DNA from: Breviolum minutum Mf 1.05b.01
Lineage: Eukaryota; Sar; Dinophyceae; Suessiales; Symbiodiniaceae
Length of the DNA stretch: 64,000 nt
Direction of reading: 5' to 3'
Assembly (NCBI GenBank): GCA_000507305.1
Contig: DF241524.1
Location: 1-64,000, forward strand
Below the pieces are notes generated by a model. The model did not search any database and was not told where the DNA came from. It saw nothing but the letters and a program-made list of their open reading frames with translations. The position numbers and the translations under genes are program-made. Positions 24,901 to 38,600 of this stretch are shown piece by piece (the first letter of the stretch is position 1; every line of letters starts with the position of its first letter).

Positions 24901-27900
24901 GATCGACTCGATACCTGGTAGAAATGGCAAGCAACCCATGCCATCGCCCCATCTTTGAATCTTCCAACCCTACTGTTGATGGTTCAGAAATCCTGCGTTT
25001 ACCAGTTGAGGTTGGTAGTTTATCTACCAGTGGTGTTTTTGTCTTTCCAGCCATTGGTGGGGAAGAAACATGAGGTCATACGGCTCTTGTTCAACACTTT
25101 TAAAACGTCCAAAACTGGTAAATTGGGTTTACTACCCGAAAGAGAGTCAACAAAAAGAACACTGTAGTTCTTGGCCCTGAATCATTTAAGCATATTCAAG
25201 CTACTCATTCCAAAATAATATTCCCAGTGTAAATTTCAGTTGTTTTTTTTTTTTACGTGCATTTGATGAAACAAAAATCATTGACCAATTTCCAAGGTAC
25301 TGGATCATGACAGGTGCATCCATCTTCCTTGCAGCTTCAATACATGCATTGATAGAGGATGAACTCACGCAGTTCACTGCTGGGATGGCATAGCCTTGTT
25401 GGGCAAAACAAGCAACCCCTTGGACACGTCATGCTAAACTCCGGCCATCATACCCAAACACTCAAGGGGACGATCGTGTAGTTACCTACAAAACTGGTGT
25501 TAGTTTAGGGGATACATGCAGGTAAATATTACCAGCCCCATTCAGTGTCTGGGATATGTTGTTATTTTCACCAAAAGGATGTAAAAACGCACATCTTGTT
25601 CAAATGATGAGATAAATTACAAGGTGGGACCCTACCAGTTATAACTCCTTGAAGTATAACCCCAGTTACCGATTTATACCGGTATTTCTAGGGGCCCCAT
25701 AACCCCATTTATAACAGCTTTAACGATCGCAGATCCCACCTCGTACCTATATGAACTGGTGTTTTTCATAATTTTGTGAAGTATCAACCAGAGATCTGCT
25801 AGATTTGGTAGATTTGGTCACCATGAATTGCCGGATGTTTGATGAATTTCATGGAATCCCAAGTTGGATCATCATCTGTTAGTAACAGAAGCTAACACAG
25901 GATTATTGACCCTAGTCTTCCAAATACCTTGTGAGTAGGTGTTTAGACTTCCAAACACCTCCAAATCCAAGGTCTTTAGGGGCTCAAAGCACCCCCTCAC
26001 ACGGTATTTGGAGGATTTTGGAAGACTAGGGTGATATTACATGTTTGGTATCTGGGATTCCTATAGATCCAAAAAAGACTTTCATGTGAGCCATCCTGTA
26101 ATCCTGGGAGGTTTCCCACCACCTCAAGTTGTACTCACTACCACTAGGTGGGAGATGCAAAGGCCTCAATTTCGTGGAAGGGAGCCTGGTGATGCGACAT
26201 CTTAGAGATGCATCCCTGAAAACTCGTATCTACCCTGTGATTTGGAAGATCCCAATTAGTAGGGACATAGATCACCCCTAGCTCCTTAGCTCCCTAGTTA
26301 TGGGAGCCAACATGGAGGGTTTGGAAGAGATGTTTTCATTTATCAAATGTATGATTTGGTGATTGAATTCATGTTATCCCGGGGGAGGATATCGGGATGA
26401 AAACTTTTGCAGTGCTCTGGTCGTTGTTGTTTTCCTATTTAAAGCCAATCTTGGGTCCCAAAGGGAAAACAACACAATTAATTGAGCTAAGAAAGGTAAT
26501 ATGTGTGTGTGTGTAGAAAGAATATGTATGTACATTTACATGTAACAAATATATTAAAAATAAATGCATCTCTAACATGTCATGTATCTCATATCAAATA
26601 CTTCTTCTATACACAGAATATATCTGGCCAAATTATACTACGTGGATTTCCCTGAAATAAAGAGGTTTCCCTTCCTGAACTACCTTTTGGGGTGAAAACT
26701 CGTGTGAGGTCGCTATAATTTGACCTTAATGTTACATAGTATTACCCATACCATCCATGTATGGTGTATATATCTACATTTACCATAAAAATCAACCATT
26801 CCTGTAGGTAAATATACAAATCGTCCCATGGATCCTATGGGTTACGTGTACCTGAAAAAAAAATCTCCTTGGGCATTTTTGACGCCAGCCAAGGCACCAT
26901 TCTCTTTGGCATGATTCAGCAAATCGATCAACGCTTGACCTGATACCTGGGAAACCCGTAAAGGTCACGCACGGCCTTCCGGAAAGAAAAACGACGTTAA
27001 ACGTGACAACGTTGAATCCATTCAGAATTCCTACAGTAATCACCTGGGATGTTTTGAAAACAAATTTTGTAAGTGGTGCTGGAATGATCTATCTATAAGT
27101 TGACTGGTTACAGACCCTGAAACTGATAAAACAACAGCTGATAAAACACCAACCAACGAGTCGAACTGAAAAATCTTCACTGGATCGCTTTATCACCTTT
27201 TGAGCATTTTGAAACATTCCAACATCTTCAGATCATGGTGGTTCAAAAAAAAACACCTAGTTGGTGGTTTTTCACCAACCCCCTTGAAACATATGCGCAA
27301 GTCAAATTGGATCATCTCCCCAGGTAATACGAGTCAAAATAAAAAATGTTTGAGTTGCCACCACCTAGTATACCATGAGCCCCCCAAAACCTACATTTTT
27401 TAGGTAAATAAATGTAAATAACCTGCTTTTTTAGGTGGCTAAAACCTAAACTTCAAAACTTGGAGAAGTTCGGTCCTTCGGTTCCCCAGCGCAGTGGCAC
27501 TCAACCTATGAATTTGTAGTGTCACGTGGTTTTCCGAAAAGAGGCATGGTGGCATGAGAATCCTACCCTCTAGTAAACTAACATAACAATGGAGAACCAC
27601 CATTTTTTATAGGAAATTACATCTTCAAATGGTGGATTTCCAGCTAGCTATGTTAGTTTACCGGAGTGTAGGTATTTCCCAACAAAAAAAAATCAAGCAT
27701 ACAAGCATTTCCCAAAAGAGAAGGGGGAAGTCTGAGCCATAATGTGTGAGCTCCACATTTTGAAATGTGAGAAGGTTTTCTTTGGGGAGGATTTCCATGT
27801 GTTCAGTTGAAATCTCTGAATGGTGTGTTCCAAATGACTCCGTTTAACATCATCAATTAAATGTTAGAGGAAAAAGGAAAAATGACAGCCAACAAAAACA

Positions 27901-30900
27901 AAAGTCATTCAAGTTGACAAGCATCGATTGATTCGATTGATAACGGAGTATAGTATATTCTGATATATTCTGAGAATATATGTGTACATGGACATCAGTT
28001 TCAAAATCATGTTCGAACAGTTTACAACCTACAAACAAACATAATGAATATTTAAATATGGCAACTAACTTAAACAACAAAAATCTAAAACCTGAAACCT
28101 TTGAAAGTATAGGTATCTTTAAGAAACAACTGCAACAAACAGTAACAAACAGTAACGTCTTGGAAGCCGTTTTCAACAACGATGACTACAGCGGGTTTTC
28201 ATACCGCCATTAAAACCAGCCCATGGTACCACGCCCGGATGGACGGACTCCGGCATCTTTGGGAAGGAGCCCACCGGCGCTTCGCGGCGAGAGAGCACCG
28301 GGAACCTCGAACGGTTCCAAGTGGCTTCGGGAGTTGCATCGGACGTTTGACATGGCCGAATGGAATAAGAAAGTGGATTTCTTTTTGTTAATGTCATCAT
28401 ACAGTCCATCATACATGAATTCAGACCAAAAAAACACCTAGAGTTAATTTAAACCTCAATTTAATGACAAACAATCATATATAGCCCATATATCATATAT
28501 AATATATAGTCTATTCATTTTTTTGAACACTATCATTTTCTCCAAGCACCAACCAGCAGTGAAAAATCTTCATCTCAAGGACCCCCAACCTTCATCAACT
28601 TTTTAAAAAGGATGGTCAGCTTTTCATAGGCCGCTCGATGGCTACATGGATGGTACAAACTTTGTCTGGTTGGTGGTTGAACCAACCCAATTGAAAAATA
28701 TGCTCGTCAAATTGGGTTCATCTCCCCAGGTAGGGATGAACATAAAAAATGTTTGAAACCACCACCTAATACCACCTAGATTAAACGTGAATAATCTGAA
28801 TTAAACTTCCAAACATGTGGATGTTTGATTTTTTCTTAGACATGTAGAAAGTTTATCCCTCAATCAAAAATGCCAAATAACTAGGCTGGTTTAGAAGGTT
28901 TATTGGGCTCCATTCGAATTCCAACTGGTAATGAAACGTTGCACTGAAATCCTGTTTTTTTCTCTAAAACCTAACGGTTGCAACCTGAAAATCACCTCGA
29001 TTTGAGTAAGGAAAGTCATGACATAACCATCCACCTCCATTTTTGGGTTCAAAGTGTTACCCCCTGCTAAACTAACATATCCATGGAAAATCCCCATTTT
29101 CAATGGGAAATACATCTTCAAATGGTGGATTTTCCATTGCTATGTTAGTTTACCGGAGGGTAAATCTTGTGGATTGAGGACATCGTTTTGTTGGAACGAT
29201 ACAGACCGAAGGCTTAGTCCCTGAAAGCGATTTTGCTTCTTAGCCTTTAAATTGACCATTTAACATCGAGCTAATATGCATTTTTTGGATGGTGAACTCA
29301 CCGGATTTTGGATGTTCAAATGCACCACAATGCTCAGGGAAAAACCTACGTAGTACCCAAACTCACTTTAAAATGCTACAGTACCAATTTGTTGCGGTGA
29401 AAAAGATTCGCAAATGCTTCAAATTCAAACATTTTTTCATCCATCAAGTTTGATGAATCTGCGGTTCAGTCATCAAGTTCAAGTACTCTTTTTCTCCATC
29501 ATCACGGGGTTTTAGTGGAAAATGGCGGGATTTTTGAAAGGTAACATCCTTGGAAGGAACCATATGAAAAACTGAACCTTCATATTTCCTGTTGTTTTCA
29601 CTACACATCTCATCTGACTTTACTTGCATCTTCAACAAATCCAGATTGACCTTCACAATTTCACCCTTCCCATCCTCCACCCCACTGCTGTTCAAGAAAC
29701 CTTTTCTCCTCAATGCCTTAGGGCAAGATGTTGTGAACGACAGTGGAATGATCTGAAAGAATTCGGGTCAGGGTCAATTGCTTCTTTGCCCATTGACGTT
29801 ATCATTTTATTCATAGTATCCCAGGCAGTCAATCTGTGTTCTTGATCACCTTATTTCATCATGTTATAGTATTCCATAGTTTCGCAGTTTGTTTATCAGA
29901 TTCTACACTCCAATTTGTCAACTTCATGTATATATATATATCAGATACCCTGGACGTTCAGCAAATGATTATTAAATCGTCTCCTGGAACTGTCAATGTG
30001 TAATAAAATTCTTACCAGAGCAATGTCTACAAGTTGAGCCCCTACCAGCCATAAATGGGACTATAAACCCCATATAAGTAGGGATATATCCCCAGTTTCC
30101 CATTTTTATGTTCCGTCATTTATAGGCGTTTATACTTACCTCCATTTATAACGATCGTTACAAACGGTCCATTTGGCGTGGTGCGCTTAGTTGATCTACC
30201 TCACCGAGTCACTGGCTGGCTGCGCCTTGCGCATCGTGCTTCGTTTCACGGCTCTTCTCCTCTGACGAAGTGCCACTGCACAAAGAGCTGATGCCGCGGT
30301 GAGCGTCAGAGGAGCCTGATGGAGAGGCAAATAGCCCTGAAGTTCAACCATGGAACCTTCGATTCAACATGGAACCTTAGATATTTAGATTCAACATGGA
30401 ACCTTAGATTCAACATGGAACCTTAGACGTAATGGAACGTTTTGGTCCTTACTCATACGAAGTCTACCCCAATTTTACGAGAGTTTGCCTTAACATGGCT
30501 AGAAAGCAGCACCTACAAGCTAAGAACCTTTTCTTCATGCCTGACACACCTTTATAAACCAAGAAAAAAAGCAACCGAAAAAACAGGCTGCTTCCGCGAG
30601 GCTGCAGACTCAAGGCTTACTCATTTTTGAGGACATTTTTTCCCTATTTGGAGGGATTCATACCTGGAATCTTCCATTTATGTGTCAACTCTTGATACCC
30701 CAAAAAGACATCCTTTAAAAGCAATAAGGACCAATCCGGGACATTCAAAGGTTTTTTTACATCTATTCGCTATGTTGTTTCCAGAGTTTTGCAAAATAAG
30801 ACTCTTTTTTGGGGGGATGAATGGTGCAGGTGGGGAGTTTCATTTTTTATTACCCGCATCTCCGAAAATAACATGCTCACAATCAAAATTGTTGTTGGAA

Positions 30901-32639
30901 TTACGCGGCTGACTTTCAGAGCTGTTTCATGCTGTTGTAAGGACACCGTACACCCACGTTGAAGGTTTTCAGTCATACAATGCCAGTGGACGGCGCCACA
31001 TAAAAGAACATCAACATATGCGTCGACTACTGTGATAACCATGGTATACTTAATAAATTGATTATAACCCTTATATCAGTAGGTTATAAGTCCTGTAACT
31101 TAATTATAAACCAACTTACAAACTCGTTACTAACTTCCATGGACACCCAAAACGTACCCATCTTCCCATGATCTCTCATGCCTGTGCTGGAGCAGCAGCG
31201 CTGGGTGCCTCTGGACCATGGTAGATGATGTGACCCGGGGTACCCTTCTGGTAAACTAACATACCCCAGGTGATTCAATGTGACCTTTTCATCCCCTAGT
31301 TACTCGTTGGTGGTCACTTAACCATTTGAAAGGGTCACTTAACCATCCCAAAAAGGTCACTTTGAATCACCTGGCCAATGGCATATCTCCATTTTCAATA
31401 GGAAAATACTTCTTCAATCCGGGTCCATTTTCCAGCTAGCTATGTTAGTTTACCAGCGAGTAACCCAAAAGAAACTGATTTTCAAAGAAAATTTCCAAAA
31501 AAAACCTTGGCAAACATACCACCAAAATACCAATATGGAACCATTTCCTTCATAAACAGTTGAGGTTTGGGGTATGTTCCAGAGGTATATTGGAGGTTAT
31601 AGATTCTTGCACCTGAATATTGCTTAGATTGGTCGACTGTCAAAATAAAAATACCACCTGGCCCAAACAGAGTAAATTGATTGATTTATGTATGATTAGT
31701 TTTTCCAGGCGCTAAAAAAACGATAAGCATATTTCTGCATTCAAAGCGTATAATGTTGCTTTTTCCGATTGCGGGATGAAAAAGGATGGGCTTGAGGCTC
31801 ACATTTCGTCCGCAATACCTGGTATATAAACTTCGATTCTTTGATTTGCTTAAGATGCTTGGAAAAAGTAAAAAACATATTCTCCCACATGGTGGTTTGA
31901 TGGTGATTTACCGAATTTACCGTGGCAGAAAGTAAAAACATCACCTTAAACAAACAAAAGTAACAATGGCAAAAGTGCATATCTTCGCATCGGTACACTC
32001 CGGTAAACTAACAGCGACTTTACCCCTGAAGATGAATGCTTAGCTTGCAAAATGTCCCTCTTTCAGGGCTAAACTCGCTCTTTTCAGGATATATAGAACT
32101 TACTAACCAGTTGAAACCCAGGCCTCAGCAAACACATCAAATCTGACCACAATCCCTTGGGTCTTGGCAAAAAAATGAGTTTTTTCACTTGTATCTTTAT
32201 CCTCCAAGGAACCAACATATCCCACCTTGGGAAAAAGAACATCAACTTCAAAAGTGCCTTCGTAGGGGATATGTTAGTTCGCAGGGGGGTATCCTCAGTT
32301 TCCAAAATATGTATATATACCAGGACCTTCAAAAGGTCGTCATTTTGATTTTTGAAAATGGGGTCATACAAAGGATGTCAAATAGGCACCCCTTTGAGTA
32401 ACATATTTTTATTTATGATCATTATTTGATATTACCTCCAAACAAGTCCACCAATGGTGTGTTGCGGGAAAATCATGATCAACATCATCATCATCACAAT
32501 CATCATCATCATCATCATCACAATCATCATCATCATCGTCATCATCATCATAATCATCATCATCATCATCATCATCATCTTCATCATCATCATCATTATC
32601 ATCGTCATCATCATCATCATCATCGTCATCATCATCATT

Positions 32640-32672
<33 letters not shown>

Positions 32673-35600
32673 GCCCTCTTTCCCACACCTGCCCTGGACT
32701 GGGCCACTGCCACTGGCCGCTGCGGCTGGTGGACCATTTGCCCCGAGAGCACAACGTCAGGTGCCAACATGGGAAACACCGATGTGGATAGATGGGCATT
32801 GATTTTTTTCATTTTTTTTCAATCTGAATTATTTTTGGGATAGGTCTTGATGCACAAAATATATCACTGACCATCCTTCATCCACCGACAACAAATATAC
32901 GCAGCGTACCTTTCAAGTACTTGAAAGCCAAGTCTTTGTGGCGCAGAACTCTTTGCTAGCTGCTTCACTTTTCCCATCATATCCTCGTCGCTGTAATTGC
33001 TGCAGACCAAAGGGTTCAGCATCTTCGCCTGATCTAGCACTAAGTGGTCTAACCTCAGGGTCAAATCAATTGAAACAAGGTCAACAAAACATAATCAAGT
33101 CACATGTGTATTCAAAAGAATCCGACAAGACACTTGTGCATTTTTGGTCGGATCTTCCATAAAAGAACACGCCCCTCTATGGCTTCTTGTGCGAGTCCTT
33201 GGATCTCCGTGATTTTGCTAGGACAGGTGCGCACAACACATACATTAAAAAAAATAAATTAAATGCATGCAACAATAAACTTCTCAAAACATGGCAAGCA
33301 ACGGTTGTGAGCACAATGATACAAATAATTTGCTTGTTTGAGTTTTTCCAAATTGTTGTTGTCCATGATCACCTTAAGATGATTGCATTTCTTGCTCATG
33401 CATTGTCTCATCGCAACCAAGTTCACAAAAATCGCTGCACGAAGCCTTGGTTCGCAACAAAAAATGTTTTTTTGATTAAGTGCAGCAAAGCAAATTTCAT
33501 TTTCATTCCAAGTCACGCAGAATGAACATCAGTGGGAAATTTCGATGCCACGGCCAGAGTTATTCCTTTCAACCAAATTGCAAGCACTGCTGCTTCCTGA
33601 GATGCTGCAGAAAAAAAACAACCCATGTTACCAATTAAGCCAGCAAAACTGTTTGAACCAAGCCAAGTCTCAGCTCCATTGAAATGTTTTTGCACCAGTG
33701 TTGGATAGTTGCCCTTTCCAAGGGGATATAATTGTTTCCTGAGATCATGGAACAATTGATCCAACACCAAATGAAAAAAACCTCCAAATACCAAGATGAA
33801 TGCAACTAAGTATCACAGACCAACATTGCCCTCTGTTTCCTAAGATCAATCTTAGTCACAGGGACAAACAAGAGAGAGGGTTCACTCAACATTGAACAAC
33901 AATTTGCAATTCTTTCCGCAGCCCAGACACGAACCCGATGCCGTTTGCATTCAGCTGTAAAATCCACGAAAGCTAATCGCAAACGCTCATCATGACTGTC
34001 CGCATCCCAGAGCATTGTATTCTTTGTTAGTTCGATTAGTGCCTTAGTTCGCAAGATTAAAGATTATAATCTTTAAACTTCCCTGATTTTTCGAAAAAGA
34101 AACAAAACAACCTGCAGTAATGAATGGACAAAGCACAGATGCACTACATTCTGGGGTCAAACTCAAGTCCACCAGGTGAAGCCAGTCCAGCAATACACGT
34201 GATAGGTGAAAGCCAGGAAGCCGTAACCACGCATTGTTGCGACAACCAAAACGAAAGAAGTCAATGTTGCTCACCAATGTCCCTCTATGGGGAGCATGGG
34301 GGCCATGAAATGTATATTGATTTTCACCATCCTGACCAGCCTTGCAGTACATGCAAACCCCCTCCGAAATCCATGATGTAACAACCTTCAATGTCCTTTG
34401 GATGAATTTTTCATCCCCTTTCATTCCCACCAAGATCCCACGATAAGGGCCACAGATTGGATCAGCATTCTGCTTGCCATTGTTTTGCCCCCATGGATCC
34501 ACTGTCATGAATCGACCCTCCTGCAACTCAGTGAAGCTGTGGACAAGCCACGCATCAATAACATCAAATGTTTCCGTCAAAGCTTTCGAATTATCCAAGG
34601 TGCACAGCAGGATTCGACTATCCCAGGAATTATCTTGCTCGCATAAGATTGAAGATACTGTGCAGGTATAAAAACTTCGCCGGCGATGAGAGTCAGCATC
34701 GTCACCATGAAATAGTAAAGGGATGCAATACTGCAGTAGCCGATCCTGATAGTAAGATTCGTCAACAATTCTGATTTTTCAAAAAAAACAACTAACAAAA
34801 CACTGCAACCAATGAAAAGAAATCAGCGTCCTAACATATTCCCAGAGTCATCACTGGAGAGAATCGGATGGTGTTGAAACCACTCACAGCTCTTTTGAGA
34901 TTCCCAAAAAGCTTCCACAGCCTCAAACCACATCGCTTGATAACTTTTCTGCATCAAAGAAAATAATGGAAATTGTTTGTTCTAAAATTCCATCACCAAG
35001 TAACCCCAGGTGGTCCAAGAAATTTCCTTCGGAACAACTCTTCGTCATATTGATACATGCAGTGAAACCTTAGATGTTTTTGCAATTCTGAGAAAACAAC
35101 AAGACAAGGAAAAGACAGCCTTCTTACCAAGAAACACATCGCTCGGAAGGAACATGTGCCATTTTCCAACAAATTCAGGTTGCTTTCGAAGTGGATCTGT
35201 CAGGAGAACATCTATCCTGATAAATGGTCAAACGACCTCCCACCACACACACACACCAGACCAAACACGGAAATGCAATAAGCAATGCTGAGATTCTCTT
35301 TTGGCCATGGGAGCATTTTCCTCCATTTTTGCCTGTGCAGCCATGCCCAAAACTTGCGTGCACAATTCGCAGGATCGGTGTCATCAATGCTCACTAGGTC
35401 ACGTAAGTTTTTCCTTAGGTGCACACCAAGCAGAAACATTGTGACACACATCATGTCAAGAAAAGAGCCACTGAGATGTTGGAACCAGATTCGGTAGATA
35501 CTTTCCCGGTATTCTTTGCCGCAAGACCAGAAAGAGCTGCAGCAATGTCGATATGTTTACCTTGGATTTGATTGTGAACATGCTATGGGAACAGTTGCAC

Positions 35601-38600
35601 CATTCTGATTTGATCAACATCATATTTAATTGAAGAGTTGTTGCCTGCAAGAAACTGCTTTGGTAATTTCTAGGAACTCCTCCACAATGTCCATATGGGT
35701 CTCCAAGTGGATTCATCAATGGGTGTTTTCATCGACATGTTTTTCATCAATGGGTGTTTTCATCAATGGGTGTTTTGAGAAAAGTGATGTTTTCATCAAC
35801 ATGTTTTTGTGTGTTTTTTTCAAAACCATATTCTATACATGAAATAGATCCATCACACATATGTCCTACATATGATTGCAAATTCATCACTTATGCCATT
35901 CGTGGGTTTGTTGTTATAATTGCAAAGCTTGAGGATCACATGGTTGCAGCCACAATTGCAACTGCTCAGCAAACACTTGGCATCACAGACAGCATCAAAT
36001 GATAATCCAGGGATGGATCCAAACCCCACAACTCCCCCCAAGAATGCCACATCAGTTTGATCTTTTGCCCGCCATTTCCCTGTTACTTCTGGCAGGTTTC
36101 TCCCAGCATGGTTTGCTGAACGTGTGGACCCCAAGATAGAATGTGGCCATCAAATCTAGCCACAAATGAGCAATGAATTGTACTAGATGTACTAGTTGCC
36201 CTTGCTCAAGACCACTGCAAATAAGTAAACCTACCATTTTTTTGAAGATGACGCCAAAGCATTTGCATGACATAATGCACATTTGCCAGTGGTGAAAAAG
36301 AAGCGTTAGGGCACTAGTCATATCTTTTTTTGAACTCCCAGTTGTAGAGCCTTCAATGAAACAACAAATTGTTCAAGTCACATAATGATGAAATTGATGA
36401 ACGATAACTGTATGAAATTCATCCAAGATCACACCATGGATAGAATAACAATTGTTATAAATCACAGTTGTTGAAATATGATGATGTTTTTTTCAACCCA
36501 CGTCATCATCACGGCCCATTGGGAAAATCAAGGGTTTGAATCCATAGGAACACTTCACCCAAACACTAGTTAGAGTCAGCGCTGCTTTCAGCATCCGAGG
36601 CTCCAACCTCCTGGACGACCTTCTTCTTCTTAGGCCCTTTAGCTGCTGTCACCCGACGCTTTGCATCGCGAATATCAGATTCAATTGGATGCATTTGCTT
36701 TTTGGTTTCTTCCATGAATGCCAAGATTTCATGGCAATTCACTGCACTCAGAGGGGTATTGACTTTCTCAGAGACATCCGTATAGAGCTGTTGTGCAATA
36801 TCAACATGTCCCTCAAGGCATTCCACCTTACATAGCGATGTCAGGTTTAAGATATGTTGCTGTGGATGGAATTGATAGTGAAATTTGAAATATTGCACAC
36901 CACACACCACCAACAGCAAAAACCGGTTTCTTGCATGCAGGTGGCAAGCTCGCTGCAGTTGCGAACCTTGTACTCACTCAGGCCTTTCTGGACACCGTCG
37001 AGGTCATTGACAAAGCCTTTCAACCTGATACTCAAAATTCAGATGGAAGTGTTGGTATGAAAAAAAAAACTTTTCTGGACAGGTCGAAGTAATCAATGAT
37101 TATGTCATTGAACAAGCAACTTCTTTTGAAGCTTTTTCAGATCAATCATCACTTCTTCCTCTGGGGTCTTCTCTTTCTTCGGCTTTTTGTTTGTGAGTCG
37201 ACCAGTTTTCAGGTCCATCAATTCTGGCATGCCATCTGCCAGACCTTGCAATTGTTTCTTCAGTAGGTCTTTGGCCCCCTGGTCCCTCACCCGACCTGAC
37301 AAAGAAGCCTTAGCTATACATGTGGAAAGAACACATGTGATATTTGATATGATTCATCATGATGTTGTGAAAATTCAGCACAGAAACAGTAGTCTCAGAT
37401 CCTTTGCCCTCCTGGTCTTCATGCACGATTTCCCTCAACACTTTGTAAAGTCGTGCCTTGCCATTAGTGGGAGCCTGGTCAGGTCAACACATCCCAAAGA
37501 CAAGACTCCAAGTTCAAAAGCAACCAGGCCTGGGGGTGTGGAGTACCCACTTGCCCCTGACAAAGGCTTGAGATAAAGGCTTTGGCCTCCTTGCTCTTCC
37601 CGTAGATTTTCTCCAACTGAAAGACTGTCACCTAGTAGGTACCAGAGTCAACTATCTTATTTTGACAGCAAATCAATTGAACTAATATTCTGAAACATCA
37701 GGTTTAGGATCCAGGCTGTGACATACCTGTCAGTCCGCAAGGATGACACCCACGATTTGTAGCGCTCTTCAACATCTATCGAGTGGATATCCCCACCAGA
37801 CGAAAGCCATTGTCGCAGCATGCCAAATCTTGGAAAGCCAGAACAAGTAACATGATGTTTGATTCAATCAAAAGGGTTCCCAAATCAGAAAACAAAACTG
37901 TCCTAGTGTGATAGGCCGACAAGTCACCTTTCTTTGTCATTACAAAGAGAAAATTTCGCTACCAACGAAGGTGGTGCTTCTCTGTAAATAGCCCTGCGAA
38001 GTGCGCTATATTGTCTCTTCCTCTCCTAAGATGTTCAGATTTGTAGTGTGATGCTTCAAAATGAAAGATTTCCAAAGGACATTAAATAATTCTATTCGGA
38101 TTATGTGCATATTTCCAAACCCCCTGATAAATGATATTTGAAGTTACCATAATATGAGCTCAGAATCCTCATATGGCATCTCAGATGGAGAAGACATCTG
38201 GGAAATTTTCTCAAGGTCCTCCTGAGAGAAATTTTTGTTTCTGGAAACTCGCTCTCCAGATGACGGTGTTCCCGCTGCAGGAGACTCAGCTGAAACAGAA
38301 TTGGCTGAAACAGGAGGCAGCTATGGATGGGAAAATGATGGGAAAAGTTAACTGGAAATATATGTCAAGTTGATACATTGCATATTGCATCCCAGTAGCA
38401 GGATCACTTTCATTTCCACCTTCAAACTCCAATTTCTTTGGTCGCACTGACGATGGTGCAGGGGATGCCAAATCAAAGCTTCCCATAGTCGATGTACGTT
38501 CCAGCAAGAAATCCTGCAAGAGCATGATTCAAGGATACTATACATAAACAAAACATCAAAAAGCATCAAAAGACATCAAAAACAACATCACCCCCCCACC

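Larger units (their letters stand above)
28306..30199. other. FBA-2 intron 3
   Basis: 1.9 kb with an IR-C element (28665-28769) and an IR-A element (29058-29162). The remainder, about 29.2-30.2 kb, shows nothing recognisable. Confidence 0.5.

Noticed and set aside
26870-26939. A third, truncated aldolase copy (reading ENGALAGVKNAQG)
   Set aside because: The odd tail vanishes when the gtgcct donor is used; the exon then joins perfectly to the one at 25394.
32690-32800. GC-rich patch reading MLAPDVVLSGQMVHQP as a possible aldolase presequence exon
   Set aside because: It lies inside the terminal repeats of element B, its phase does not fit exon 2 and it has no acceptor. It was replaced by the exon at 47162.
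32426-32843. Long open frames of poly-His, poly-Ile and poly-Met
   Set aside because: They are the three readings of the CAT microsatellite; no acceptor, donor or conserved flank.
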